This document shows, piece by piece, positions 19,288 through 29,619 of a stretch of DNA of 64,000 nucleotides. Location of the stretch: contig NZ_JAUETR010000001.1 of the NCBI RefSeq assembly GCF_032484785.1, forward strand, positions 1,863,501 to 1,927,500, read 5' to 3'. The notes below the pieces were generated by a model. It was given only the letters and a program-made list of their open reading frames with translations, was not told the DNA's origin and searched no databases. The translations under genes were made by a program, and so were the position numbers. Source of the stretch: Bradyrhizobium sp. SZCCHNS1050. GTDB lineage: Bacteria; Pseudomonadota; Alphaproteobacteria; Rhizobiales; Xanthobacteraceae. Each line of letters opens with the position of its first letter. Positions within the stretch are counted from its first letter, which is position 1.

Positions 19288-19374
19288 GCTTCTCAAGCGG
19301 ACAAGATAGACTACCGTTCGGTATGGAAGTTCGTCCATCCCGGGAAGCTCAGCTTCAAGAAATCACGGCGGCTG
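19288..19374 (+). pseudogene. IS630-type transposase fragment
   Basis: The segment KIDYRSVWKFVHPGKLSFKK matches the helix-turn-helix end of IS630-family transposases (usual pattern vSxxTVWxFLxxxGLSFKK). The flanking catalytic D, D and E motifs are absent, so it is a relic. Confidence 0.5.
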
Positions 19375-19672
19375 GCAAACGCGGCCATCCTGATGTAGCG
19401 CAGCGACGATGCCAATGAACGAAAATATCAAGATCACGCACCTTGTCACAATCTCACAGCCGTAAAAGCAATGCCACCCGCCAACTGATCCGCTGGTAGG
19501 CCATCGAACCCATTCTCCCTCACGATACAACCGAATCGACAGCATCGCTTGCAAAGCGAAGGCTCGATTCCGGCCAACGTTTCGGTGACCAACCGTTGAT
19601 CGAAGGCGGCCTTGAACGCCGCCTTGACCGATAGAATGTCGTCCGCAAGTTCATCGTCCCTTTTTCGTACCT

Positions 19673-22600
19673 CTAGGAGTGCCACGCCGCAGCGATTGCT
19701 GATTGGAGGTTGCTATCGTTCGGCATGCTAGTTCCTGAGGATGCGGGATCGTATCCGGGGTTATTGGACGAATAGGTCGCCATCGCCTGTACGAGCTGAG
19801 ATAGTTGGCTGTCGATCTTCAATCCGCCCGCTTCAATTTCCTGAAGCTGATCGGGACTGCTGCTTGAGAACCAGTTGTCAATGGTCGCGCTTGTGCTTGT
19901 TCCTAGAATATCGATCTGCAGATTATTGCCTGACTGCAGGAACCACAGATTCTGATCGGTGACGCTGCCCGTGAAATCGAGATTGTTAGTCGTACCCGTG
20001 CCTTGCTGGGCGTTGATTTCTATCTGACCGCTGCCCGTCGTTACGAGGTAGGTATTGTTCGTATTTCCGTAACTGTCGGTTACGCTTGCCATAATCGCGT
20101 TGTTGGCCTGTCCAGGCAACGTTACTGACGTCGAAAAACTCCCGTTTGACTGAACGATCGCCGTACCCAACGAGATTCCATTATCCGTCAGCGTGACCGT
20201 CTGGCCAGTTACGGTTGCAGTGCCTCCTGACGCGACCAAGCCCGAGATCGTCTGTGCCCCGGCATTACCCGGTTCCGGCGCACTGGTGATCGTCACCGTC
20301 GGGGCGATATTGTCGAGCGTGTCGACCACCGCCGCGCTGGTGCCGGTGCTGCCCAAGCTGTCGGTCACGGTCGCGACGATCGAGTTCGCCCCCTGGTTCG
20401 GCAGCGTCACAGTAGCCGAGAAGCTGCCGTCGGCCTGAACGATGGCCGTTCCGAGCGTCGTGCCGTTGTCCGTCAGCGTGACCGTCTGTCCCACGATTGC
20501 ACCGCTGCCGGCCGTGACCGTCCCGGTGATGGTCTGGGCCGCAACGTTGCTCGCCTCGGCCGCGCTGGTGATCGTTACCGTCGGCGCGATGGCCGGATCG
20601 GTGTTGATCACCGTTGTGGTGCTGTTGACGGTGGGCACCGCCGTCGCAGACGCGACAGGGAGTTCAAACACCGTGTTGCCGGGGCTCGTTCCGAACAGGT
20701 TCCCTGCCCCATCCATCAGCAGCGCGCCGGTGGATCCGTTGGCATTGGTGCCGTTGAACGACGTCAGCACCACCGGAGTGCTGCTGTAGCCCGTCGATGT
20801 CTTGACCACCTCGTAGATCACGCCGTACCCGTTGGCTCCGCCGTGCCAGGTCGTGCCCAGCAGATCACCATGGGCATCCATGATCAGGTTGCCATAGGGG
20901 GTGGAACCGTTGGTGCCGTTGAACGAGACCAACACCGTCGGCGTGCTGCTGTAGCCGTTCGCCGTCTTCGCGATCTCGAACACCGCGCCGGCATTGTTGG
21001 CCCCTCCGGACTGGGTGGTGCCGAACAGATTGCCGGCCGCATCAAAGATGATGCTGCCACTCCCCGGCGATGCCCCGTTGGTGCCGTTGAACGAGACCAG
21101 CACCGTCGGCGTGCTGCTGTAGCCGTTCGCCGTCTTCGCGATCTCGAACACCGTGCCGACGTTGTTGGCCCCGCCATGCGTCGTCGTCCCATACAGATTG
21201 CCTGCGGCGTCCACCGACAGACTGCCGGCGGGATTGATCCCGCTGGTGCTGTCGAACGAGACCAATGTGGTCGGGGTGGAGCTATAGGTGCTGCCAGTCT
21301 TGACGAGCTCGAACACCGTCCCGCCGCCATTGGCTCCGCCAGAGTACGTCATGCCGAACAGGTTGCCCGACGCATCCATGATCAGGTTGTCCGGAGGACG
21401 GTTCCCGTTCGTGCCGTCGAACGAGGCCAACACCACCGGCGTGCTGCTGTAGCTGCTGCCGTTCTTGACGATCTCGAAGATCGTGCCCTTGCCATAAGCT
21501 CCACCCGTCTCGGTGGTGCCGAACAGATTACCCGCAGCATCCATCAGCAGACTGTTCTGCAGGCTCGAGCCGTTGGTGCCGTTGAACGACACCAACGTCA
21601 CCGGCGTGCTGTTATAGCCGCTGCCGTTCTTGACGATCTCGAACACCGTGCCGGCGTTGTTGGCCCCTCCGGACTGGGTGGTGCCGAACAGGTTGCCGGC
21701 CGAGTCTGCGATCAGGTTGCCGTAGAGCGCGTTACCATTGGTGGTGCCGTTGAACGTGGCCACCGCCGTTGCCGTGCTGGCATAAACAACGTTGGTGTAG
21801 GCGCTGCTGACGTCCGACAGGGTGAACGTGGTGGTCTGGCTGCTGTTGGGCGACCCCGCCGCAGGCGTAAAGGTCAGCGCCTGCAGCTGGCTGGTGATCG
21901 TCGCGGCGCTCCCCGACAGCGTGTAGGTGTTGCCCGAGCCGCTCAGGCCTGCGCCCGACAGCGTTCCTCCCGCTCCGCTCAGCGTGATAGTCAGCGTATC
22001 GGTCGCCCCGACATTGGCATCGTCAATCGTCACACCGCTGAACGGATGGACCGCGGCTTCCGACGTGGTCGTCTGGCCCGCTGTCGTTCCGATGATCGTC
22101 GGCGCCACGCTGACGACATTGCCGAGCGTGTCGACCACCGCCGCGCTGGTGCCGGTGTTGCCATAGCTGTCGCTCACCGTCGCGACGATCGAGTTCGCCC
22201 CCTGGTTCGGCAGCACAACGCCAACCGAGAAGCTGCCGTCGGCCTGAACGATGGCCGTTCCGAGCGTCGTGCCGTTGTCCGTCACGGTGACCGTCTGACC
22301 GACCACCGCCGCCGCACCGTCCAAGCTCACGGTCCCCGTGATGGTCTGGGCCGCAACGTTGCTCGCCTCGGCCGCACTGGTGATCGTCACCGTCGGGGCG
22401 ATATTGTCGAGCGTGTCGACCACCGCCGCGCTGGTGCCGGTGCTGCCCAAGCTGTCGGTCACGGTCGCGACGATCGAGTTCGCCCCCTGGTTCGGCAGCG
22501 TCACAGTAGCCGAGAAGCTGCCGTCGGCCTGAACGATGGCCGTTCCGAGCGTCGTGCCGTTGTCCGTCAGCGTGACCGTCTGTCCCACGATTGCACCGCT

Positions 22601-25600
22601 GCCGGCCGTGACCGTCCCGGTGATGGTCTGGGCCGCAACGTTGCTCGCCTCGGCCGCGCTGGTGATCGTTACCGTCGGCGCGATGGCCGGATCGGTGTTG
22701 ATCACCGTTGTGGTGCTGTTGACGGTGGGCACCGCCGTCGCAGACGCGACAGGGAGTTCAAACACCGTGTTGCCGGGGCTCGTTCCGAACAGGTTCCCTG
22801 CCCCATCCATCAGCAGCGCGCCGGTGGATCCGTTGGCATTGGTGCCGTTGAACGACGTCAGCACCACCGGAGTGCTGCTGTAGCCCGTCGATGTCTTGAC
22901 CACCTCGTAGATCACGCCGTACCCGTTGGCTCCGCCGTGCCAGGTCGTGCCCAGCAGATCACCATGGGCATCCATGATCAGGTTGCCATAGGGGGTGGAA
23001 CCGTTGGTGCCGTTGAACGAGACCAACACCGTCGGCGTGCTGCTGTAGCCGTTCGCCGTCTTCGCGATCTCGAACACCGCGCCGGCATTGTTGGCCCCTC
23101 CGGACTGGGTGGTGCCGAACAGATTGCCGGCCGCATCAAAGATGATGCTGCCACTCCCCGGCGATGCCCCGTTGGTGCCGTTGAACGAGACCAGCACCGT
23201 CGGCGTGCTGCTGTAGCCGTTCGCCGTCTTCGCGATCTCGAACACCGTGCCGACGTTGTTGGCCCCGCCATGCGTCGTCGTCCCATACAGATTGCCTGCG
23301 GCGTCCACCGACAGACTGCCGGCGGGATTGATCCCGCTGGTGCTGTCGAACGAGACCAATGTGGTCGGGGTGGAGCTATAGGTGCTGCCAGTCTTGACGA
23401 GCTCGAACACCGTCCCGCCGCCATTGGCTCCGCCAGAGTACGTCATGCCGAACAGGTTGCCCGACGCATCCATGATCAGGTTGTCCGGAGGACGGTTCCC
23501 GTTCGTGCCGTCGAACGAGGCCAACACCACCGGCGTGCTGCTGTAGCTGCTGCCGTTCTTGACGATCTCGAAGATCGTGCCCTTGCCATAAGCTCCACCC
23601 GTCTCGGTGGTGCCGAACAGATTACCCGCAGCATCCATCAGCAGACTGTTCTGCAGGCTCGAGCCGTTGGTGCCGTTGAACGACACCAACGTCACCGGCG
23701 TGCTGTTATAGCCGCTGCCGTTCTTGACGATCTCGAACACCGTGCCGGCGTTGTTGGCCCCTCCGGACTGGGTGGTGCCGAACAGGTTGCCGGCCGAGTC
23801 TGCGATCAGGTTGCCGTAGAGCGCGTTACCATTGGTGGTGCCGTTGAACGTGGCCACCGCCGTTGCCGTGCTGGCATAAACAACGTTGGTGTAGGCGCTG
23901 CTGACGTCCGACAGGGTGAACGTGGTGGTCTGGCTGCTGTTGGGCGACCCCGCCGCAGGCGTAAAGGTCAGCGCCTGCAGCTGGCTGGTGATCGTCGCGG
24001 CGCTCCCCGACAGCGTGTAGGTGTTGCCCGAGCCGCTCAGGCCTGCGCCCGACAGCGTTCCTCCCGCTCCGCTCAGCGTGATAGTCAGCGTATCGGTCGC
24101 CCCGACATTGGCATCGTCAATCGTCACACCGCTGAACGGATGGACCGCGGCTTCCGACGTGGTCGTCTGGCCCGCTGTCGTTCCGATGATCGTCGGCGCC
24201 ACGCTGACGACATTGCCGAGCGTGTCGACCACCGCCGCGCTGGTGCCGGTGTTGCCATAGCTGTCGCTCACCGTCGCGACGATCGAGTTCGCCCCCTGGT
24301 TCGGCAGCACAACGCCAACCGAGAAGCTGCCGTCGGCCTGAACGATGGCCGTTCCGAGCGTCGTGCCGTTGTCCGTCACGGTGACCGTCTGACCGACCAC
24401 CGCCGCCGCACCGTCCAAGCTCACGGTCCCCGTGATGGTCTGGGCCGCAACGTTGCTCGCCTCGGCCGCACTGGTGATCGTCACCGTCGGGGCGATATTG
24501 TCGAGCGTGTCGACCACCGCCGCGCTGGTGCCGGTGTTGCCATAGCTGTCGCTCACCGTCGCGACGATCGAGTTCGCCCCCTGGTTCGGCAGCACAACGC
24601 CAACCGAGAAGCTGCCGTCGGCCTGAACGATGGCCGTTCCGAGCGTCGTGCCGTTGTCCGTCACGGTGACCGTCTGACCGACCACCGCCGCCGCACCGTC
24701 CAAGCTCACGGTCCCCGTGATGGTCTGGGCCGCAACGTTGCTCGCCTCGGCCGCACTGGTGATCGTCACCGTCGGGGCGATATTGTCGAGCGTGTCGACC
24801 ACCGCCGCGCTGGTGCCGGTGCTGCCCAAGCTGTCGGTCACGGTCGCGACGATCGAGTTCGCCCCCTGGTTCGGCAGCGTCACAGTAGCCGAGAAGCTGC
24901 CGTCGGCCTGAACGATGGCCGTTCCGAGCGTCGTGCCGTTGTCCGTCAGCGTGACCGTCTGTCCCACGATTGCACCGCTGCCGGCCGTGACCGTCCCGGT
25001 GATGGTCTGGGCCGCAACGTTGCTCGCCTCGGCCGCGCTGGTGATCGTTACCGTCGGCGCGATGGCCGGATCGGTGTTGATCACCGTTGTGGTGCTGTTG
25101 ACGGTGGGCACCGCCGTCGCAGACGCGACAGGGAGTTCAAACACCGTGTTGCCGGGGCTCGTTCCGAACAGGTTCCCTGCCCCATCCATCAGCAGCGCGC
25201 CGGTGGATCCGTTGGCATTGGTGCCGTTGAACGACGTCAGCACCACCGGAGTGCTGCTGTAGCCCGTCGATGTCTTGACCACCTCGTAGATCACGCCGTA
25301 CCCGTTGGCTCCGCCGTGCCAGGTCGTGCCCAGCAGATCACCATGGGCATCCATGATCAGGTTGCCATAGGGGGTGGAACCGTTGGTGCCGTTGAACGAG
25401 ACCAACACCGTCGGCGTGCTGCTGTAGCCGTTCGCCGTCTTCGCGATCTCGAACACCGCGCCGGCATTGTTGGCCCCTCCGGACTGGGTGGTGCCGAACA
25501 GATTGCCGGCCGCATCAAAGATGATGCTGCCACTCCCCGGCGATGCCCCGTTGGTGCCGTTGAACGAGACCAGCACCGTCGGCGTGCTGCTGTAGCCGTT

Positions 25601-28600
25601 CGCCGTCTTCGCGATCTCGAACACCGTGCCGACGTTGTTGGCCCCGCCATGCGTCGTCGTCCCATACAGATTGCCTGCGGCGTCCACCGACAGACTGCCG
25701 GCGGGATTGATCCCGCTGGTGCTGTCGAACGAGACCAATGTGGTCGGGGTGGAGCTATAGGTGCTGCCAGTCTTGACGAGCTCGAACACCGTCCCGCCGC
25801 CATTGGCTCCGCCAGAGTACGTCATGCCGAACAGGTTGCCCGACGCATCCATGATCAGGTTGTCCGGAGGACGGTTCCCGTTCGTGCCGTCGAACGAGGC
25901 CAACACCACCGGCGTGCTGCTGTAGCTGCTGCCGTTCTTGACGATCTCGAAGATCGTGCCCTTGCCATAAGCTCCACCCGTCTCGGTGGTGCCGAACAGA
26001 TTACCCGCAGCATCCATCAGCAGACTGTTCTGCAGGCTCGAGCCGTTGGTGCCGTTGAACGACACCAACGTCACCGGCGTGCTGTTATAGCCGCTGCCGT
26101 TCTTGACGATCTCGAACACCGTGCCGGCGTTGTTGGCCCCTCCGGACTGGGTGGTGCCGAACAGGTTGCCGGCCGAGTCTGCGATCAGGTTGCCGTAGAG
26201 CGCGTTACCATTGGTGGTGCCGTTGAACGTGGCCACCGCCGTTGCCGTGCTGGCATAAACAACGTTGGTGTAGGCGCTGCTGACGTCCGACAGGGTGAAC
26301 GTGGTGGTCTGGCTGCTGTTGGGCGACCCCGCCGCAGGCGTAAAGGTCAGCGCCTGCAGCTGGCTGGTGATCGTCGCGGCGCTCCCCGACAGCGTGTAGG
26401 TGTTGCCCGAGCCGCTCAGGCCTGCGCCCGACAGCGTTCCTCCCGCTCCGCTCAGCGTGATAGTCAGCGTATCGGTCGCCCCGACATTGGCATCGTCAAT
26501 CGTCACACCGCTGAACGGATGGACCGCGGCTTCCGACGTGGTCGTCTGGCCCGCTGTCGTTCCGATGATCGTCGGCGCCACGCTGACGACATTGCCGAGC
26601 GTGTCGACCACCGCCGCGCTGGTGCCGGTGTTGCCATAGCTGTCGCTCACCGTCGCGACGATCGAGTTCGCCCCCTGGTTCGGCAGCACAACGCCAACCG
26701 AGAAGCTGCCGTCGGCCTGAACGATGGCCGTTCCGAGCGTCGTGCCGTTGTCCGTCACGGTGACCGTCTGACCGACCACCGCCGCCGCACCGTCCAAGCT
26801 CACGGTCCCCGTGATGGTCTGGGCCGCAACGTTGCTCGCCTCGGCCGCACTGGTGATCGTCACCGTCGGGGCGATATTGTCGAGCGTGTCGACCACCGCC
26901 GCGCTGGTGCCGGTGTTGCCATAGCTGTCGCTCACCGTCGCGACGATCGAGTTCGCCCCCTGGTTCGGCAGCACAACGCCAACCGAGAAGCTGCCGTCGG
27001 CCTGAACGATGGCCGTTCCGAGCGTCGTGCCGTTGTCCGTCACGGTGACCGTCTGACCGACCACCGCCGCCGCACCGTCCAAGCTCACGGTCCCCGTGAT
27101 GGTCTGGGCCGCAACGTTGCTCGCCTCGGCCGCACTGGTGATCGTCACCGTCGGGGCGATATTGTCGAGCGTGTCGACCACCGCCGCGCTGGTGCCGGTG
27201 CTGCCCAAGCTGTCGGTCACGGTCGCGACGATCGAGTTCGCCCCCTGGTTCGGCAGCGTCACAGTAGCCGAGAAGCTGCCGTCGGCCTGAACGATGGCCG
27301 TTCCGAGCGTCGTGCCGTTGTCCGTCAGCGTGACCGTCTGTCCCACGATTGCACCGCTGCCGGCCGTGACCGTCCCGGTGATGGTCTGGGCCGCAACGTT
27401 GCTCGCCTCGGCCGCGCTGGTGATCGTTACCGTCGGCGCGATGGCCGGATCGGTGTTGATCACCGTTGTGGTGCTGTTGACGGTGGGCACCGCCGTCGCA
27501 GACGCGACAGGGAGTTCAAACACCGTGTTGCCGGGGCTCGTTCCGAACAGGTTCCCTGCCCCATCCATCAGCAGCGCGCCGGTGGATCCGTTGGCATTGG
27601 TGCCGTTGAACGACGTCAGCACCACCGGAGTGCTGCTGTAGCCCGTCGATGTCTTGACCACCTCGTAGATCACGCCGTACCCGTTGGCTCCGCCGTGCCA
27701 GGTCGTGCCCAGCAGATCACCATGGGCATCCATGATCAGGTTGCCATAGGGGGTGGAACCGTTGGTGCCGTTGAACGAGACCAACACCGTCGGCGTGCTG
27801 CTGTAGCCGTTCGCCGTCTTCGCGATCTCGAACACCGCGCCGGCATTGTTGGCCCCTCCGGACTGGGTGGTGCCGAACAGATTGCCGGCCGCATCAAAGA
27901 TGATGCTGCCACTCCCCGGCGATGCCCCGTTGGTGCCGTTGAACGAGACCAGCACCGTCGGCGTGCTGCTGTAGCCGTTCGCCGTCTTCGCGATCTCGAA
28001 CACCGTGCCGACGTTGTTGGCCCCGCCATGCGTCGTCGTCCCATACAGATTGCCTGCGGCGTCCACCGACAGACTGCCGGCGGGATTGATCCCGCTGGTG
28101 CTGTCGAACGAGACCAATGTGGTCGGGGTGGAGCTATAGGTGCTGCCAGTCTTGACGAGCTCGAACACCGTCCCGCCGCCATTGGCTCCGCCAGAGTACG
28201 TCATGCCGAACAGGTTGCCCGACGCATCCATGATCAGGTTGTCCGGAGGACGGTTCCCGTTCGTGCCGTCGAACGAGGCCAACACCACCGGCGTGCTGCT
28301 GTAGCTGCTGCCGTTCTTGACGATCTCGAAGATCGTGCCCTTGCCATAAGCTCCACCCGTCTCGGTGGTGCCGAACAGATTACCCGCAGCATCCATCAGC
28401 AGACTGTTCTGCAGGCTCGAGCCGTTGGTGCCGTTGAACGACACCAACGTCACCGGCGTGCTGTTATAGCCGCTGCCGTTCTTGACGATCTCGAACACCG
28501 TGCCGGCGTTGTTGGCCCCTCCGGACTGGGTGGTGCCGAACAGGTTGCCGGCCGAGTCTGCGATCAGGTTGCCGTAGAGCGCGTTACCATTGGTGGTGCC

Positions 28601-29260
28601 GTTGAACGTGGCCACCGCCGTTGCCGTGCTGGCATAAACAACGTTGGTGTAGGCGCTGCTGACGTCCGACAGGGTGAACGTGGTGGTCTGGCTGCTGTTG
28701 GGCGACCCCGCCGCAGGCGTAAAGGTCAGCGCCTGCAGCTGGCTGGTGATCGTCGCGGCGCTCCCCGACAGCGTGTAGGTGTTGCCCGAGCCGCTCAGGC
28801 CTGCGCCCGACAGCGTTCCTCCCGCTCCGCTCAGCGTGATAGTCAGCGTATCGGTCGCCCCGACATTGGCATCGTCAATCGTCACACCGCTGAACGGATG
28901 GACCGCGGCTTCCGACGTGGTCGTCTGGCCCGCTGTCGTTCCGATGATCGTCGGCGCCACGCTGACGACATTGCCGAGCGTGTCGACCACCGCCGCGCTG
29001 GTGCCGGTGTTGCCATAGCTGTCGCTCACCGTCGCGACGATCGAGTTCGCCCCCTGGTTCGGCAGCACAACGCCAACCGAGAAGCTGCCGTCGGCCTGAA
29101 CGATGGCCGTTCCGAGCGTCGTGCCGTTGTCCGTCAGCGTGACCGTCTGTCCCACGATTGCACCGCTGCCGGCCGTGACCGTCCCGGTGATGGTCTGGGT
29201 GGCGTTGTTGGTGGCTAATGCAGCACTGGTGATGGTTACCGTGGGAGGAGTGTTCGCCAT
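19673..29260 (-). CDS. Giant type I secreted protein with four Ig/GloVer modules
   Basis: 3195 residues, no signal peptide. Begins with an Ig-like domain (PPTVTITSAALATNNATQTI). Four ~508-residue modules follow, each holding a cadherin-like stretch (HPFSGVTIDDANVGATDTLT) and seven TIGR03803 'GloVer' repeats (GNLFGTTQSGGANNAGTVFE pattern), suggesting a seven-bladed propeller. They are separated by 2-3 Ig-like domains of ~95 residues. A distinct Ig domain and a C-terminal region (IDILGTSTSATIDNWFSSSS; PNDSNLQSAIAAAWHS) resemble the secretion-signal end of rhizobial RTX-type proteins. No RTX nonapeptides are seen. It sits upstream of no gene, but directly downstream of an HlyD/HlyB exporter pair in the same orientation. 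Probable surface adhesin or matrix protein. GGGG lies 10 bases before the ATG. Confidence 0.85.
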   Translation of the reverse strand: MANTPPTVTITSAALATNNATQTITGTVTAGSGAIVGQTVTLTDNGTTLGTAIVQADGSFSVGVVLPNQGANSIVATVSDSYGNTGTSAAVVDTLGNVVSVAPTIIGTTAGQTTTSEAAVHPFSGVTIDDANVGATDTLTITLSGAGGTLSGAGLSGSGNTYTLSGSAATITSQLQALTFTPAAGSPNSSQTTTFTLSDVSSAYTNVVYASTATAVATFNGTTNGNALYGNLIADSAGNLFGTTQSGGANNAGTVFEIVKNGSGYNSTPVTLVSFNGTNGSSLQNSLLMDAAGNLFGTTETGGAYGKGTIFEIVKNGSSYSSTPVVLASFDGTNGNRPPDNLIMDASGNLFGMTYSGGANGGGTVFELVKTGSTYSSTPTTLVSFDSTSGINPAGSLSVDAAGNLYGTTTHGGANNVGTVFEIAKTANGYSSTPTVLVSFNGTNGASPGSGSIIFDAAGNLFGTTQSGGANNAGAVFEIAKTANGYSSTPTVLVSFNGTNGSTPYGNLIMDAHGDLLGTTWHGGANGYGVIYEVVKTSTGYSSTPVVLTSFNGTNANGSTGALLMDGAGNLFGTSPGNTVFELPVASATAVPTVNSTTTVINTDPAIAPTVTITSAAEASNVAAQTITGTVTAGSGAIVGQTVTLTDNGTTLGTAIVQADGSFSATVTLPNQGANSIVATVTDSLGSTGTSAAVVDTLDNIAPTVTITSAAEASNVAAQTITGTVSLDGAAAVVGQTVTVTDNGTTLGTAIVQADGSFSVGVVLPNQGANSIVATVSDSYGNTGTSAAVVDTLDNIAPTVTITSAAEASNVAAQTITGTVSLDGAAAVVGQTVTVTDNGTTLGTAIVQADGSFSVGVVLPNQGANSIVATVSDSYGNTGTSAAVVDTLGNVVSVAPTIIGTTAGQTTTSEAAVHPFSGVTIDDANVGATDTLTITLSGAGGTLSGAGLSGSGNTYTLSGSAATITSQLQALTFTPAAGSPNSSQTTTFTLSDVSSAYTNVVYASTATAVATFNGTTNGNALYGNLIADSAGNLFGTTQSGGANNAGTVFEIVKNGSGYNSTPVTLVSFNGTNGSSLQNSLLMDAAGNLFGTTETGGAYGKGTIFEIVKNGSSYSSTPVVLASFDGTNGNRPPDNLIMDASGNLFGMTYSGGANGGGTVFELVKTGSTYSSTPTTLVSFDSTSGINPAGSLSVDAAGNLYGTTTHGGANNVGTVFEIAKTANGYSSTPTVLVSFNGTNGASPGSGSIIFDAAGNLFGTTQSGGANNAGAVFEIAKTANGYSSTPTVLVSFNGTNGSTPYGNLIMDAHGDLLGTTWHGGANGYGVIYEVVKTSTGYSSTPVVLTSFNGTNANGSTGALLMDGAGNLFGTSPGNTVFELPVASATAVPTVNSTTTVINTDPAIAPTVTITSAAEASNVAAQTITGTVTAGSGAIVGQTVTLTDNGTTLGTAIVQADGSFSATVTLPNQGANSIVATVTDSLGSTGTSAAVVDTLDNIAPTVTITSAAEASNVAAQTITGTVSLDGAAAVVGQTVTVTDNGTTLGTAIVQADGSFSVGVVLPNQGANSIVATVSDSYGNTGTSAAVVDTLDNIAPTVTITSAAEASNVAAQTITGTVSLDGAAAVVGQTVTVTDNGTTLGTAIVQADGSFSVGVVLPNQGANSIVATVSDSYGNTGTSAAVVDTLGNVVSVAPTIIGTTAGQTTTSEAAVHPFSGVTIDDANVGATDTLTITLSGAGGTLSGAGLSGSGNTYTLSGSAATITSQLQALTFTPAAGSPNSSQTTTFTLSDVSSAYTNVVYASTATAVATFNGTTNGNALYGNLIADSAGNLFGTTQSGGANNAGTVFEIVKNGSGYNSTPVTLVSFNGTNGSSLQNSLLMDAAGNLFGTTETGGAYGKGTIFEIVKNGSSYSSTPVVLASFDGTNGNRPPDNLIMDASGNLFGMTYSGGANGGGTVFELVKTGSTYSSTPTTLVSFDSTSGINPAGSLSVDAAGNLYGTTTHGGANNVGTVFEIAKTANGYSSTPTVLVSFNGTNGASPGSGSIIFDAAGNLFGTTQSGGANNAGAVFEIAKTANGYSSTPTVLVSFNGTNGSTPYGNLIMDAHGDLLGTTWHGGANGYGVIYEVVKTSTGYSSTPVVLTSFNGTNANGSTGALLMDGAGNLFGTSPGNTVFELPVASATAVPTVNSTTTVINTDPAIAPTVTITSAAEASNVAAQTITGTVTAGSGAIVGQTVTLTDNGTTLGTAIVQADGSFSATVTLPNQGANSIVATVTDSLGSTGTSAAVVDTLDNIAPTVTITSAAEASNVAAQTITGTVSLDGAAAVVGQTVTVTDNGTTLGTAIVQADGSFSVGVVLPNQGANSIVATVSDSYGNTGTSAAVVDTLGNVVSVAPTIIGTTAGQTTTSEAAVHPFSGVTIDDANVGATDTLTITLSGAGGTLSGAGLSGSGNTYTLSGSAATITSQLQALTFTPAAGSPNSSQTTTFTLSDVSSAYTNVVYASTATAVATFNGTTNGNALYGNLIADSAGNLFGTTQSGGANNAGTVFEIVKNGSGYNSTPVTLVSFNGTNGSSLQNSLLMDAAGNLFGTTETGGAYGKGTIFEIVKNGSSYSSTPVVLASFDGTNGNRPPDNLIMDASGNLFGMTYSGGANGGGTVFELVKTGSTYSSTPTTLVSFDSTSGINPAGSLSVDAAGNLYGTTTHGGANNVGTVFEIAKTANGYSSTPTVLVSFNGTNGASPGSGSIIFDAAGNLFGTTQSGGANNAGAVFEIAKTANGYSSTPTVLVSFNGTNGSTPYGNLIMDAHGDLLGTTWHGGANGYGVIYEVVKTSTGYSSTPVVLTSFNGTNANGSTGALLMDGAGNLFGTSPGNTVFELPVASATAVPTVNSTTTVINTDPAIAPTVTITSAAEASNVAAQTITGTVTAGSGAIVGQTVTLTDNGTTLGTAIVQADGSFSATVTLPNQGANSIVATVTDSLGSTGTSAAVVDTLDNIAPTVTITSAPEPGNAGAQTISGLVASGGTATVTGQTVTLTDNGISLGTAIVQSNGSFSTSVTLPGQANNAIMASVTDSYGNTNNTYLVTTGSGQIEINAQQGTGTTNNLDFTGSVTDQNLWFLQSGNNLQIDILGTSTSATIDNWFSSSSPDQLQEIEAGGLKIDSQLSQLVQAMATYSSNNPGYDPASSGTSMPNDSNLQSAIAAAWHS
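20290..29210 (-). repeat. Four tandem near-identical 2.1-2.4 kb modules
   Basis: Corresponding points of the module recur at 20442, 22536, 24915 and 27294, i.e. spacings of 2094, 2379 and 2379 bases. The 285-base difference is exactly one Ig-like domain (95 residues): two linkers carry three Ig domains and one carries two. GloVer modules lie at about 20600-22120, 22690-24215, 25070-26595 and 27450-28975. Translations in non-coding frames are also identical between copies, so the DNA itself is essentially identical. This points to very recent duplication or ongoing gene conversion, and to easy expansion or loss by recombination. Confidence 0.92.
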
Positions 29261-29619
29261 GATGTCTTTGCCCCTACATGCCTTTTGTTATCACTTCGGC
29301 CGCGTCAGAGATTTATCTTCGGATTTGTTAGAGCCGGGCCGACATTCGTATTCGCAATTCGAACGACCTGCCGACACACGGACCGACCAAGAATTTTCAT
29401 TCGTAACAAGCCCGAACTAGGACAAGACAACTAAACTTTCCGAGCGCGCGATTTAACATATAGCGATACTGCCCTGAACTCAGCCGCGCCATCATCCTCA
29501 CTAGCCTTCTTATAAACCTTATCGGCGGGCAGCAGCCTTCCTCTCAGTTACAATCGGCTACGCAACAGAAGCCTGTGCCGCAGCGCATTCGAACAGGTCT
29601 ATTTCTTGAAACAAAGGCA
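29261..29619. other. Intergenic region upstream of the giant-protein gene
   Basis: 360 bases, noticeably A/T-richer than the surroundings (around 29280-29520). It separates the giant-protein gene from the exporter genes, so the large gene probably has its own promoter here. I could not fix a single -35/-10 pair. Confidence 0.5.

Noticed and set aside
19446..19685. 79-codon minus-strand frame overlapping the end of the giant-protein gene
   Set aside because: No domain or ribosome site; part is read from the 3' end of the large gene in another frame.
20843..29218. A 2791-codon open frame on the strand opposite the giant-protein gene
   Set aside because: It is a shadow: its sequence merely repeats with the modules, is Arg/His/Gly-rich and low in hydrophobics, has no domain, and arises because codon bias of the real gene avoids stops in that frame.
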